A stretch of DNA of 64,000 bases from JAPOUP01 sp026708635 (GCA_965200115.1 OZ241336.1:1984001-2048000); one strand, 5' to 3'. Shown: positions 44,363 through 53,660, numbered from the stretch's first letter. Notes: generated from the letters alone by a model not told the origin. Program-made: numbers and translations.

Positions 44363-44800
44363 CTAGATGCCGGAAACCTTCAGGGCGGCAACCTCGAAAG
44401 GACTGCCCGGCTGTTCGGCTTCTACCGAAAGACACAGGCTGCATCCATACAGATATGGCAGGGATCCTCGCCGCTTGAGTTTGACTTTCCACTCTTTGGT
44501 TTCAAGCCTCCGACTTCCAGTCGGATATTGCTTCACGCCCTTGCGGACCTTTGCGTCCAAGGCATTGGCCTGCGGCAGCGTCATCCAGAAGGGCGAGCTA
44601 TGGCCCGCCATCACGGTCCGCATGGTCAGCAGGAAATTGTTCACGCCCTGATAGGGCTCACCGCCCACACGTAGCGGACGGGAACTGCCACCTGCGGTCC
44701 AGGGCTTGCGCCACGGCAGAACCCCGCGCTCTATGATGCGGATGACTTCATTGGTAATGACCTCGGAGGCATCGAATTTGGGCATGCGGGATCGGGCCAT
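44363..44800 (-). pseudogene. ArdC-type antirestriction protein, truncated
   Basis: From ATG 44800 the frame gives 145 residues. The N-terminal ssDNA-binding domain of ArdC is clear: ITNEVIRIIERGVLPWRKPW, GEPYQGVNNFLLTMRTVMAG and FWMTLPQANALDAKVRKG. After KVRKG the sequence shifts to unrelated residues, so the C-terminal zinc-protease-like half is lost; full ArdC is about 300 residues. ArdC protects incoming plasmid DNA from restriction and is typical of conjugative plasmids. Confidence 0.8.
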
Positions 44801-45156
44801 GGCTGGCCTTCTTTCGAGTGTTGGTGAGAAAGACAGACCGGAACCCGGCCCGGACCCGTCCGAGGGACCCCCAAGGGGCCTCATCTGTCAGTCACAAAAC
44901 CCGAAGGACACTTTCACTTTCTGCCAGCCCGGAGGCACACGCCGAGGACTTCCAAGGCCGTCAGCTCCACGGTTCACCTTCATTGCGCCCAGCACCTCAA
45001 GATCGGCAACGTACATCGGCAAAGAAGTGCCTGAACCTTACGATTTGCACACCTTATCAACGCTTTAGGATTGTTCACGGACCGGCTAGCCTCACCGGTG
45101 CCTGTCTGATACTTGCTTGGAGTGGGCGTTTGGGGCTTCGCCTTTGACAAGCCTCT
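44801..45156. other. Intergenic region between the ArdC remnant and fic
   Basis: No gene with recognisable features. It probably contains the promoter of the ArdC gene at its left end and the end of the fic transcript at its right. Confidence 0.3.
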
Positions 45157-46251
45157 TTACGTCGCCGTCAGGGAATAGCTGGTGCTACGTCCGCCAGCCT
45201 CATCTTTCTCAAGGGTGCCCAAGTCGATGAGATCGAGGATGTCGCGATATGCCGTGTCCTGCGAACACTTCTCGATCTTCGCGTATTTCGACGTCGTGAG
45301 TTTTCCTTCGAACCCATCCAGCAGGCGGTTCAGCATGTCCCGCTGGCGGTCGTTCATGTTCGCCGCTCCATATTTCTCCCAGAACCGCGCCTTCTGGAAC
45401 ACCGCCTCAAGGATGATCTCTGCACCATCGAATGCGCGGTCCAGACAAGCCAGGAACCAAACGAGCCACGCCGTGACATCAAGCCCGCCTTTCTGCGTCG
45501 TCTCAAGCATGTCGTAATAAGCGTTCCGCTCCTGCCGAATTTGCGTCGACATGCTGTAGAACCGCTGCGCACTGCCTTCGGATCGCGCCAAGGCCATGTC
45601 TGCTATCGCGCGCGCAATGCGCCCATTGCCATCATCGAACGGGTGGATGGTGACAAACCACAGATGGGCGATGGCAGCATGAATGACGGGATCCGTTTCG
45701 GGGGACTGATTGAACCAGGTCAGGAAGCGCGCCATCTCAGCTTCAAGTCGTTCGGCTTCTGGCGCCTCAAAATGCACTCGTTCGCGGCCATAGGGTCTTG
45801 ATACAACCTCCATGGGACCGTCGCGCCAATTTCCCACCCTGATCTGGGTCATTCCGCTTCGCCCGGTCGGAAAGAGGGCCGCATGCCAGCCGAACAGACG
45901 CTCCGCATCCAGTGGCTGGTCATACGCTTGGGTCGCGTCCAGCATCATCTCGACGACGCCATCAACATGGCGATCAGACGGGATCAGCCCGCCAATTTCG
46001 AGATCCAACCGCCTTGCGATAGATGAGCGAACCTGATCCTTGTCGAGAGTCTCCCCCTCGATCTCGCTGCTTTTGACGACATCACCGGTAAGTGTTCTGA
46101 GCATCGCCTCGTTGCGAAGATCGAAGCCAAGGCCTTCCATACGCCCCAAGAGCTTGCCTTGACGGTGGCGGACCGCGGCAAGTTGTGAAGACAGCTTGGC
46201 TTTATCCCAGGCAAACTGGGGCCAATCAGGAAGTTGGTGAATGTAGGTCAT
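45157..46251 (-). CDS. Fic-domain protein (AMP transferase type) with DUF4172-like N-terminus
   Basis: The 364-residue protein has an N-terminal helical domain (MTYIHQLPDWPQFAWDKAKL), the inhibitory helix motif SSEIEGE at residues 61-67 (S/T-x-x-x-E-G/N, class II), and the Fic core HPFDDGNGRIAR at 203-214. A C-terminal winged-helix-like part follows (TTSKYAKIEKCSQDTAYRDI). Fic proteins transfer AMP or other nucleotidyl groups to target proteins. The built-in inhibitory helix implies self-regulation rather than a separate antitoxin. Inverted repeats lie directly upstream. Confidence 0.92.
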   Translation of the reverse strand: MTYIHQLPDWPQFAWDKAKLSSQLAAVRHRQGKLLGRMEGLGFDLRNEAMLRTLTGDVVKSSEIEGETLDKDQVRSSIARRLDLEIGGLIPSDRHVDGVVEMMLDATQAYDQPLDAERLFGWHAALFPTGRSGMTQIRVGNWRDGPMEVVSRPYGRERVHFEAPEAERLEAEMARFLTWFNQSPETDPVIHAAIAHLWFVTIHPFDDGNGRIARAIADMALARSEGSAQRFYSMSTQIRQERNAYYDMLETTQKGGLDVTAWLVWFLACLDRAFDGAEIILEAVFQKARFWEKYGAANMNDRQRDMLNRLLDGFEGKLTTSKYAKIEKCSQDTAYRDILDLIDLGTLEKDEAGGRSTSYSLTAT

Positions 46252-46264
46252 ATTTTACGCGTTC

Positions 46265-46360
46265 CTTGCGGAGATTATAAGGCACAATCTCCGCAAGACA
46301 ACAGCAAACACCGCAGAGGGTGCGGAGAATAAGGGAGGCAATCTCGGGGGCAATCTCCGC
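46265..46360. promoter_or_regulatory. Array of inverted half-sites upstream of fic
   Basis: A perfect 12-base inverted repeat, CTTGCGGAGATT / AATCTCCGCAAG, with a 9-base spacer lies at 46,265-46,297, starting 14 bases before the fic start codon. Two more half-sites, TGCGGAGA (46,321) and its inverse (46,353), follow. The regular GCGGAGA pattern points to an operator read by a dimeric repressor, possibly the winged-helix tail of Fic itself. Confidence 0.65.
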
Positions 46361-46407
46361 ATACTCGACCCGGAACTTGGAACGTGGGATAACTACTTCC
46401 CTTTCCA

Positions 46408-46695
46408 TTACGCCGCCTGTCCGCTCAACCGGCCATAGAAACTGCGCTCAAGGTGCAATTCTCCAACCTGTGCCCGTTCTACGAGGCCGCGGAGGTATCC
46501 ACCGGGCGATTTGACCTCTCCCGTTGTTGACTTGTCGAGGATGAGGGCAATCGAGGCCGCAGCAACCGCTGGACCCAAAATCCTGTTGGCCACGTTCCAA
46601 GCATCCTCCGAGATGCCCACAATCGGCCTGAGATTGGAGGCGGCTCGGTGCACGTCGTTCCAGTCTCGCAAGAAGCCGCCGGTTGCTCGTGCCCC
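46408..46695 (-). pseudogene. repC: Plasmid replication protein RepC, C-terminal remnant
   Basis: On the minus strand TGGFLRDWNDVHRAASNLRP then VGISEDAWNVANRILGPAVA and GEVKSPGGYLRGLVERAQVG follow the C-terminal pattern of RepC initiators of repABC plasmids (GI.DW, LGIS..A, NSPGGYLR.L...A..GE). The N-terminal DNA-binding part is missing. The frame runs directly into an IS3 transposase fragment at about 46,700. It shows that part of a repABC-type plasmid has been integrated here. Confidence 0.7.
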
Positions 46696-47300
46696 GCACG
46701 CCCTGTCGGATGGGCTCAAGCGCCTAAAAACGCGTGCCGCGTGCGGCGGCATGAATGCCGACGCAGGCCGCCGAGCAATGATCCACCGCAATGAAGACCG
46801 CGACCTGCTGTCCCGTGCTCAGAAGTGTCGCCGTCATATCCGTGCCCCACATCTCGTCGATCGTGTCCGGGATGATGGTCTCGTCATGCGCGCGAGGGCC
46901 GCGGCGCGCCCCACGGCAGGGCTTTGCGCACAGACCATTCTCGCGCATCAGCCGAAGGACCCGGGCCTTCGAGCTACGGATGCCCTTGTATCGCAGCCGT
47001 GCCCAGATCTTGCGGTGACCCTCCCCATGGAACGGGCTGTCAGTGATCACGCGGCTGATCTCCTCGACAAGCGCAGCGTCTGGCATTGGCCCCTGTGGCC
47101 CAGGGCGCCGACGTACCGCTGGCTCTGGAGGGGCCGGTTGCAAGCTGCGGTAAATACTGGCGCGGTTGAGGCCCCAGACCCGGCACACCCGGGAAATGCC
47201 GTAAGCTTTGCCTGTGGAGGTCGAGATGACGGCGATCATCGCTTCGACCTCCGGCGCGCAAAAGGGCGGCCCGCCTCCATTTTCCCGATCTTCTCATGGA
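46696..47300 (-). mobile_element. IS3-family insertion sequence fragment (end of orfA, most of orfB)
   Basis: The end of orfA (HEKIGKMEAGRPFARRRSKR) overlaps ATG 47239 of orfB. OrfB runs through GISRVCRVWGLNRASIYRSL, FHGEGHRKIWARLRYKGI, LRLMRENGLCAKP and the first catalytic Asp in MWGTDMT, then AVDHCSAACVGIHAAARGTRFEALEPIRQGV, where it is cut at about 46,700. The third part with the catalytic Glu and the outer end of the element are gone. The left break fuses it to the repC relic and the right break to the AbiEii relic, so recombination after insertion removed DNA on both sides. Confidence 0.85.
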
Positions 47301-47512
47301 GAAGGGGGGATGACGTCGAAGGCTTTAGAGAGCGATGTTCCTCCCTTGAAGATCAGGTGATCGCCAAAGGAGGGCAGGTCAAACAGGTGCCGTAGCGACC
47401 AGCAGACCCAGAAGTCCTTTTCGACAATCGCCTTGGCGAACCCCAGCTCTGCTGCGGCTTGGCTGAAGGCTTCGTCTCGGTGTTCAGGCGTGTCGTTTGC
47501 GAAGGCGTCCAT
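47294..47512 (-). pseudogene. AbiEii-type nucleotidyltransferase toxin, N-terminal remnant
   Basis: From ATG 47512 it encodes MDAFANDTPEHRDEAFSQAA, IVEKDFWVCWSLRHLFDLPS and LIFKGGTSLSKAFDVI, the start of an AbiEii-type enzyme with its GG-S motif. It is then cut by the IS3 fragment at about 47,300. The catalytic Asp pair is missing, so the toxin is dead. It starts 2 bases after the antitoxin stop, the same order as in the related pair at 12-14 kb. Confidence 0.85.
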
Positions 47513-47514
47513 GC

Positions 47515-48111
47515 TCAGGCGTGTGCCACGATCTGCTGGACCACCGGATGCATCCAAGCCGGGACATGTTTGCTTTGCATTGCGAGCTGCGCCCGATCAC
47601 TGGCATCCAGCGCCCGGGCGATCTTACCGATCACCTGATCGTCCACACGGTCCTTGCCGACATAGCGTAGCGCCTGGAAAACAGTACCCGTCTTTGAACC
47701 TGCCCCGACCAATGTCTTCTGAGAAGCGTTGCGGAACTGGATCACCTGCCGCCCGATCTTCTTTGTCCGGGTTGGCCCGTCGGTCATGTAGGTCGGATTG
47801 GATGGCGCCTGGGTGGACAGGCCTAGCAGGTTGGCAGCCATGGCGGGTGAGGGCTGCAGAACCTGGTTGTCCTTTCGGGCCACGGCGCGCGCAATTTCAT
47901 CGGCGGATGGCGCCAGAGGTCCGAAACGAGGGCTTTGCCTGGGGTAGTCGTAGAGCCCACGTGTCAGCCGCCGGATCACGCCCTGATCGGCCAGGCGCGA
48001 CAGTGCCTGATCCACGCTCGCGCGCGATCCGATGTCCAGAAAATCCGACGGCGCGAAGATGGCGCCTCGGCCTTTCCCAACGATGCGTTGTTTGATTTTC
48101 GACGTGATAAT
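47515..48111 (-). CDS. AbiEi-type antitoxin (DUF6088-like) with ATT at the expected start
   Basis: Continuous homology runs from IITSKIKQRIVGKGRGAIFA through PSDFLDIGSRASVDQALSRL and RRLTRGLYDYPR to the end at VQQIVAHA. In-frame TGA lies 2 codons before the first shown residue. The codon 7 bases after GGAG, where ATG would be expected, is ATT (48,111-48,109). The first standard start in frame is GTG 48015, which would delete most of the winged helix. Either ATT is used weakly or the start has been lost. With its toxin also truncated, the pair is probably non-functional. If ATT is used the protein has 198 residues. Confidence 0.75.
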   Translation of the reverse strand: MITSKIKQRIVGKGRGAIFAPSDFLDIGSRASVDQALSRLADQGVIRRLTRGLYDYPRQSPRFGPLAPSADEIARAVARKDNQVLQPSPAMAANLLGLSTQAPSNPTYMTDGPTRTKKIGRQVIQFRNASQKTLVGAGSKTGTVFQALRYVGKDRVDDQVIGKIARALDASDRAQLAMQSKHVPAWMHPVVQQIVAHA

Positions 48112-48125
48112 GGCTCAACTCCATG

Positions 48126-48151
48126 TCAGAAAATAGAGTATTTTTTTCTGA
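48126..48151. promoter_or_regulatory. Inverted repeat upstream of the second AbiE-type locus
   Basis: TCAGAAAA / TTTTCTGA arms of 8 bases with a 10-base spacer lie 15 bases before the ATT start, in locally AT-rich DNA. The geometry resembles the repeats at the other AbiE-type locus (7-base arms, 11-base spacer) but the sequence differs. It is a probable antitoxin operator. Confidence 0.45.
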
Positions 48152-48523
48152 ACATCAAGATGGAGAGGTTTCGGCAAGGACGGCGGAAAGCGGAAGTTCG
48201 CTGCGAGCACGTTGCAAATGGTCAACACTCAAAAAGCAGACCTTCATTTCTAGCCTATTGGGGCCACCCTTTGCAGTTGCAGAATGTCGTGAGCTCTACA
48301 CCCGCTGCGCTGGCCATTAGACCAAAAGCTTGTCCGGATCGGCGATGAGTTCGCGGTATCTTGCAAGAAAGCGTGCGGCGGCGGACGCCGGGCGGCGGCC
48401 AGGACGGTGCGCTTCCTGGCGCTGAAGGAAGGCTCTGGTGGGGATGCTAGCCGACAGCCACAGGAACACGGCATTGGAGGACACTATGCGCGATCGTCGC
48501 GACAGCCGTCCCAACCCCTTCGG
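48152..48523. other. Region between the second AbiE-type locus and rsmI
   Basis: A minus-strand frame ending at 48,317 finishes with ASAAARFLARYRELIADPDKLLV, which looks like a genuine protein C-terminus, but there is no start or family match. It may be the relic of a gene that followed rsmI. The left part shows nothing. Confidence 0.3.
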
Positions 48524-49399
48524 TTACACCTTCCCGGATTCCGTCAGCCGCAGCGCCTCCCGATAGACCCGCCGCCTTGGAAGTCCCAGAGCTTTCGCAA
48601 CCGATTCGGACGCGTCCCGCACGGACATGCCGGCGAGCGCCGAAACGAGAATCCCGTCCAGGTCGGCGACCGGTCCGTCGGGTTGGCCACGGTCCACCAC
48701 CAGGACGATCTCGCCCTTCAGCGCCCGCGCCGCCGTCCGCGTGGCGAGGTCCTCGAGACTTCCGGACATCACCTCCTCGAAGCGTTTGGTCAGTTCCCGG
48801 CAGACGGCTGCGTCGCGCTCCCCGAACGCATCCGCCATCTCGGACAGCAGCCGGTGAATCCTTCTGGGCGATTCGAAGACAACCAGCGTCGCCGGCACCG
48901 ACCGCAGCTCGCTGAGCCATGTCAGCCTGGCGCCCCGCGACGTCGGCGGAAACCCCGCGAACAGAAACCGGTCGGTCGGTAACCCCGATACCGCCAGAGC
49001 CGCGAGAACCGCGGATGGCCCCGGCGATGAGGTCACGGCCAGTCCCTCGGCCCTCGCCGACCGGACGAGGCCGAAGCCGGGGTCCGACACCAGGGGCGTG
49101 CCGGCGTCGGACGCGTAGGCCACCGATCTTCCCTCGCCGATCATCCCAAGGAGCCGGGGCCGCATCGTCGCGCCGTTACGGTCGTGATAGGCAACGAGCG
49201 GACGCCCGCCGACCGGAATGCCGTGAATCCCCATCAGGCGCCTCAACGTCCGCGTATCCTCCGCGGCAAGCACGTTCGCGGACGCGAGGATATCCAGCGC
49301 CCGAAGGGTTATGTCGCGCGCGGCGCCGATAGGGGTCGCGACGAGATACAGGCCCGGCGGCAGCGGGGAGACCGCGATTTCCACCAACCATTCCCCCAA
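48524..49399 (-). CDS. rsmI: 16S rRNA (cytidine1402-2'-O)-methyltransferase
   Basis: The 291-residue RsmI has the tetrapyrrole-methylase fold: PPGLYLVATPIGAARDITLRALDIL, VLAAEDTRTLRRLMGIHGI, VAYASDAGTPLVSDPG and VTSSPGPSAVLAALAVSGLP. It methylates the 2'-OH of C1402 in the ribosomal decoding centre with SAM. It is divergent from the LpoA-like gene, an arrangement shared with many proteobacteria. Confidence 0.95.
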   Translation of the reverse strand: MGEWLVEIAVSPLPPGLYLVATPIGAARDITLRALDILASANVLAAEDTRTLRRLMGIHGIPVGGRPLVAYHDRNGATMRPRLLGMIGEGRSVAYASDAGTPLVSDPGFGLVRSARAEGLAVTSSPGPSAVLAALAVSGLPTDRFLFAGFPPTSRGARLTWLSELRSVPATLVVFESPRRIHRLLSEMADAFGERDAAVCRELTKRFEEVMSGSLEDLATRTAARALKGEIVLVVDRGQPDGPVADLDGILVSALAGMSVRDASESVAKALGLPRRRVYREALRLTESGKV

Positions 49400-49476
49400 T
49401 CAATACGTTTACTCCGTCCACTCTAGCGCATAATCTGCTGATGTCCGCAAGCAAGCAGAGGAGCGAACGGGCCGCC

Positions 49477-50646
49477 ATGATCGTGTTCGCCAGCATGACC
49501 CGCCGCAGGCTCCTGAGGGCCCTGGCCGCCCTGAGCTGCGCCGCATTGACCGCCTGCAACACCGTCACGGCGCCACCGGAAAGGATCCAGGCGGATGCGC
49601 CTGTCGCGGTGGCGCTTCTCGTTCCGGCGGAGTCCGGCATCGCCGAGAACGATCTCCTGGCGGAGGGAATCGAGAACGCAGTGCGTCTGGCGATGGGCGA
49701 TATGCGGGGCGTCACGATCGATCTCCGGGTCTACGCGACCGCCGCCAACCCCGAACGCGCCGCGGAGGTGGCGCTACAGGCGGTCGACGAGGGCGCCAGG
49801 ATAATACTTGGCCCGTTGTACGCCGGCTCCACCGAGGCGGTCGGCGCCGCCGTCGCCAGAAGCGGAGTCAATGTGCTGAGCCTCTCCAACAGCACCGACA
49901 TTGCCGGCGACAACGTGTTCGTACTGGGCAACACGTTCGAGAATACGGCGGAGCGGCTGGTGAAATACGCGTTGGACAGCAATCGATCGAGGATCATGGT
50001 TGTCCATGGCCAGGGACAGACCGAGGAAAAGGGCTTCGCGGCGATTTCCGCCGCGATGGAACGCCAGGGCGCCGAACTCGTCAGCGTCGCTTCGTTCGAG
50101 ATGAGCCAGAACGCGGTCGTCGAAATCGCGCCCGAGATCGCCGCCGCCGCGGAAAGCGAGGGCGCCGAAGCGATATTCCTGACCTCCGGAAACGCCGGGG
50201 CGTTACCGATTCTCACCCAGCTCATGGTTGAAAACGGGTTGGACCCGGAGACCGTCCAGTTGATCGGCCTGCAGCGCTGGGACATCCCCTCAAGCGCGCT
50301 TGAGCTGGCGCCGCTGCAGGGCGGATGGTTCGCGCTTCCCTCACCCTGGTCGATCCGGAAATACGAGGAACGGTACCATGCGGCCTACGGCAAACGACCG
50401 CATCCGGTCTCAAGCATCGCCTATGACGGCATCGCCATGATCGGAGCTTTGGTCGGGTCCGGCAGATCGAGAACCCTGTCCGCGAACGCGCTTACGGAGC
50501 CGACGGGATTTGCGGGCGTCAACGGCGTGTTCAGACTGCGCCCGGACGGAACCAACGAACGCGGCCTGGCGGTCGCCACAATATTCGAGAAACGGGTGGC
50601 GGTCATCGACCCGGCGCCGATCGGCTTTGGCGGCGCCGGTTTCTGA
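49477..50646 (+). CDS. LpoA/YraM-like lipoprotein (penicillin-binding protein activator)
   Basis: The mature region (after lipobox SCAALTAC) has a periplasmic-binding-protein-like fold: VAVALLVPAESGIAENDLL, GARIILGPLYAGSTEAVGAA, VNVLSLSNSTDIAG and RIMVVHGQGQTEEKGF. Possible starts are ATG 49441, 49477 or 49495; all put the signal peptide MTRRRLLRALAALSCAALTAC in the same frame. LpoA-type proteins are outer-membrane lipoproteins that stimulate peptidoglycan synthase. The location next to rsmI is the conserved one. It precedes glnD by 22 bases. Confidence 0.85.
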   Translation: MIVFASMTRRRLLRALAALSCAALTACNTVTAPPERIQADAPVAVALLVPAESGIAENDLLAEGIENAVRLAMGDMRGVTIDLRVYATAANPERAAEVALQAVDEGARIILGPLYAGSTEAVGAAVARSGVNVLSLSNSTDIAGDNVFVLGNTFENTAERLVKYALDSNRSRIMVVHGQGQTEEKGFAAISAAMERQGAELVSVASFEMSQNAVVEIAPEIAAAAESEGAEAIFLTSGNAGALPILTQLMVENGLDPETVQLIGLQRWDIPSSALELAPLQGGWFALPSPWSIRKYEERYHAAYGKRPHPVSSIAYDGIAMIGALVGSGRSRTLSANALTEPTGFAGVNGVFRLRPDGTNERGLAVATIFEKRVAVIDPAPIGFGGAGF

Positions 50647-50668
50647 GCGGGCCGCAAGGCTGCCCGCC

Positions 50669-53422
50669 ATGGAGGAAGCGCACGGTCTTGTCTGCCCGGC
50701 GCATCTAATTCTTGACGTGGCGGGAACCAATGCGGCGCTTGACGCCGCCCGCCGTAAGGAAAGCGATCCGAATTCGGTCCGCGCCGCCGCCGTCGAGGTT
50801 CTGCGGGAAGCCCTGGCCGAAGGCCGGAAAACGATAGCCGAAGCTTTTCTGCGTGACCCCCGAAACGCACGCCCGGCCGTCAGATCCTACACATGGCTAG
50901 CGGACAGGATCGTCAGCATGGCGCTCGAGATGGCGCTCGGCCGGCTGCATTCGATCGCGACCCCGGAACGGTCAGGGCATATCGCGGTGCTGGCGGTCGG
51001 TGGGTACGGAAGGGCGGAACTGGCGCCTTACTCCGATGTCGATCTGCTGTTTCTGACGCCCCACAAGGCGATACCCTGGGTGGAAAGCGCCATCGAATCG
51101 ATGCTCTACGCGCTATGGGATCTGCACCTGAAAGTCGGTCACGCCAGCCGAACCGTGGCGGAATGCGTCCGGCTGGGGCGGGGGGATTACACGATCCGCA
51201 CGGCCCTGCTGGAGCACCGCTTCGTGGGAGGCCATTGGCCGCTGGAGAATGAACTGCGCGGGAGGCTGTGGTCGGAGCTGTTTCGCGGCACCGCCACGGA
51301 GTTCATCGAAGCCAAGCTGGCGGAACGCTCCGAACGGCATGCCCGGCAGGGCGGCCAGCGGTACATGGTCGAACCCAACGTCAAGGAAGGTAAGGGCGGT
51401 CTGCGCGACCTGCAGTCGCTGTTCTGGATCGACAAATACATTCACGGGATTCAGGACACGTCCGAGCTGGTGCGCATGAACGTGTTCCGCCAGGAGGAAT
51501 TCGATACCTTCATAGAGGCGGAGAACTTCCTGCTGGCGGTACGCTGCCATTTACACCTGATCGCCGGCAGGGCGCAGGACAGGCTAACCTTCGAGGTCCA
51601 GGTCGAGGTCGCCGAACGAATGGGCTACACCGACGGGGGTGGACGGCGCGCCGTCGAGCACTTCATGCAGGATTACTTCCGCCACGCCACCCGGGTAGGC
51701 GAACTTACCCGCATCTTCCTGACGGCCCTGGAAGAGCGTCACGTAAAACGCAAACCGATGCTCGCGGACCTGTTTCGCCGCAGGCGGGTCTCAAAGGGCT
51801 ACCGGATCGAGTCCAACCGACTCAACATCGCCGACGAATCCGAGTTTTTCGGCGACAGGCTCAACATCCTGCGCATCTTTGAGGAGGCCCTGCGGACGGG
51901 GCGCCTGATCCACCCCGAAGCCATGCGCATGGTCAGCGCCAACCTGCATATCATCGATGACGGGATGCGGACGGACAGGGAAGCCGTCCGCATCTTTCTC
52001 GATCTGCTTCTGAAGCACGGCAACCCCGAGCGCGGGCTCAGGCGCATGAACGAACTGGGGGTCCTGCCCGCCTTCCTGCCGGAATTCGAGCCGGTCGTCG
52101 CGATGATGCAGTTCAACACCTACCACAGCTATACGGTCGATGAACACACCATCCAGACGATCTCGATCCTGGCCCAGATCGAGCGCGGGGAACTGATCGA
52201 GGAACTGCCCGTCGCCAGCCAGATTCTTGAGGAGGGCGTGAACCGCCGGGTGCTGTATGTCGCGCTTCTGTGCCATGATCTTGGCAAGGGTCGCGACGAG
52301 GACCATTCGGTTCTCGGTTCCAGGATCGCCCGCTGCGTCGCGCCCCGCCTCGGCCTGTCGCCAAGGGAGTCGGAGACGGTCGAATGGCTTGTCCGGCATC
52401 ATCTGCTTATGTCCGATATGGCGCAGAAAAGGGATATCGCCGATCCCCGAACCGTCCGCGAGTTCGCCAAAGCGGTGAAGACCCGCGAACGGCTCGACCT
52501 CCTGACCGTGCTCACCGTCTGCGATATCCGCGGTGTCGGCCCGAATTCCTGGAACAACTGGCGGGCGGTGTTGCTGCGCGCCCTTTACCGGCAGACACGC
52601 CGCGGGCTCGAGAACGGGCTGGAGGCTCTGAACCGCTCCACCCGCGGCGCCGAGGCCAAACGCAACCTCAGGTCAAGACTCGGGGACTGGGATTCAGGGG
52701 AACTGCGCCGGGAAGTCAGTCGCCATTACGAACCGTACTGGCAGGGCCTGCACGTCACCGCGCACGTGGACTTCGCCAATCTCCTTCGGGGTATCGGCGA
52801 TGACGAACTGCGTCTCCAGCTCACTCCGGATCCTGACCGTGACGCGACGCGGGCCTGTTTCGCCATGCAGGACCATCCGGGTATTTTCTCGAGAATGTGC
52901 GGTGCGCTCGCCCTGGTGGGCGCCAATATCAAGGACGCGCGAACCTTCACCACGAAGGATGGCTGGGCGACCGCCGCCTTCTGGATCCAGGATTCCAGCG
53001 GGGCGCCCTACGAGGCCTCAAAGCTGGCAAGGCTGCGCCGGGTCATCGAAAACACCCTCAAGGGGAAGGTCGTGGCCACCGAAGCCATCCGTTCGCGGGA
53101 CGTGATCAGGAAGCGCAAGCGCGCGTTCCGGATTCCCACCTCCATCACTTTCGACAATGACGGGTCGGAGATATATACAATCATCGAGGTTGACACGCGC
53201 GACCGTCCTGGGCTGCTGCTGGATCTGACCCGGACACTGGCCGCCAGTAACGTCTATATTTCGAGCGCCGTGGTCGCGACCTACGGGGAGCAGGTGGTCG
53301 ACAGTTTCTACGTGAAGGACATGTTTGGCCTGAAGTTCCATTCAGAGGCGAAGCAGCGGATTCTGGAAAGAAAACTCCGGGAATCGATTGAGCGGGGCGC
53401 CAGGCGGGCGGGATCTGAATGA
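50669..53422 (+). CDS. glnD: Bifunctional uridylyltransferase / uridylyl-removing enzyme (PII sensor)
   Basis: The start at ATG 50669 (MEEAHGLVCPAH) gives 917 residues; earlier codons overlap the lipoprotein gene. The nucleotidyltransferase domain shows GGYGRAELAPYSDVDLLFL, followed by the GlnD-specific PII-UT segment (NVKEGKGGLRDLQSLFWIDK). The HD domain has LLCHDLGKGRDEDHS, and two C-terminal ACT domains follow (HPGIFSRMCGALALVGANI; RPGLLLDLTRTLAASNVYI). GlnD senses glutamine and uridylylates or deuridylylates PII, setting nitrogen metabolism. All domains seem complete. Confidence 0.96.
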   Translation: MEEAHGLVCPAHLILDVAGTNAALDAARRKESDPNSVRAAAVEVLREALAEGRKTIAEAFLRDPRNARPAVRSYTWLADRIVSMALEMALGRLHSIATPERSGHIAVLAVGGYGRAELAPYSDVDLLFLTPHKAIPWVESAIESMLYALWDLHLKVGHASRTVAECVRLGRGDYTIRTALLEHRFVGGHWPLENELRGRLWSELFRGTATEFIEAKLAERSERHARQGGQRYMVEPNVKEGKGGLRDLQSLFWIDKYIHGIQDTSELVRMNVFRQEEFDTFIEAENFLLAVRCHLHLIAGRAQDRLTFEVQVEVAERMGYTDGGGRRAVEHFMQDYFRHATRVGELTRIFLTALEERHVKRKPMLADLFRRRRVSKGYRIESNRLNIADESEFFGDRLNILRIFEEALRTGRLIHPEAMRMVSANLHIIDDGMRTDREAVRIFLDLLLKHGNPERGLRRMNELGVLPAFLPEFEPVVAMMQFNTYHSYTVDEHTIQTISILAQIERGELIEELPVASQILEEGVNRRVLYVALLCHDLGKGRDEDHSVLGSRIARCVAPRLGLSPRESETVEWLVRHHLLMSDMAQKRDIADPRTVREFAKAVKTRERLDLLTVLTVCDIRGVGPNSWNNWRAVLLRALYRQTRRGLENGLEALNRSTRGAEAKRNLRSRLGDWDSGELRREVSRHYEPYWQGLHVTAHVDFANLLRGIGDDELRLQLTPDPDRDATRACFAMQDHPGIFSRMCGALALVGANIKDARTFTTKDGWATAAFWIQDSSGAPYEASKLARLRRVIENTLKGKVVATEAIRSRDVIRKRKRAFRIPTSITFDNDGSEIYTIIEVDTRDRPGLLLDLTRTLAASNVYISSAVVATYGEQVVDSFYVKDMFGLKFHSEAKQRILERKLRESIERGARRAGSE

Positions 53423-53660
53423 GCGCGCCCCCGGGCCTTCCCCGTATGGTTTCCGGCGACTCCCGCGGTCCCGGGAAAGGCCCGACCGGATGCCGCGTCC
53501 CCCTCCTTCCGGCGTTAGGGCGCCGTGAGTCGGTCCGTTCGCCGACCGTCCCCGCCGCGGCCCGCGCCGACCCCCGGCGCGGCTTCCCGCAACCGGGCCA
53601 GGCGGCTGAACGACGGCGGCGCGGCCACGCCACTGGACGGCCACGAGATCCTTTCCCCTG

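Noticed and set aside
46226..46408. Small minus-strand frame between the repC relic and fic
   Set aside because: It runs through the inverted-repeat array upstream of fic and has no family signal; the repeats explain its residue pattern.
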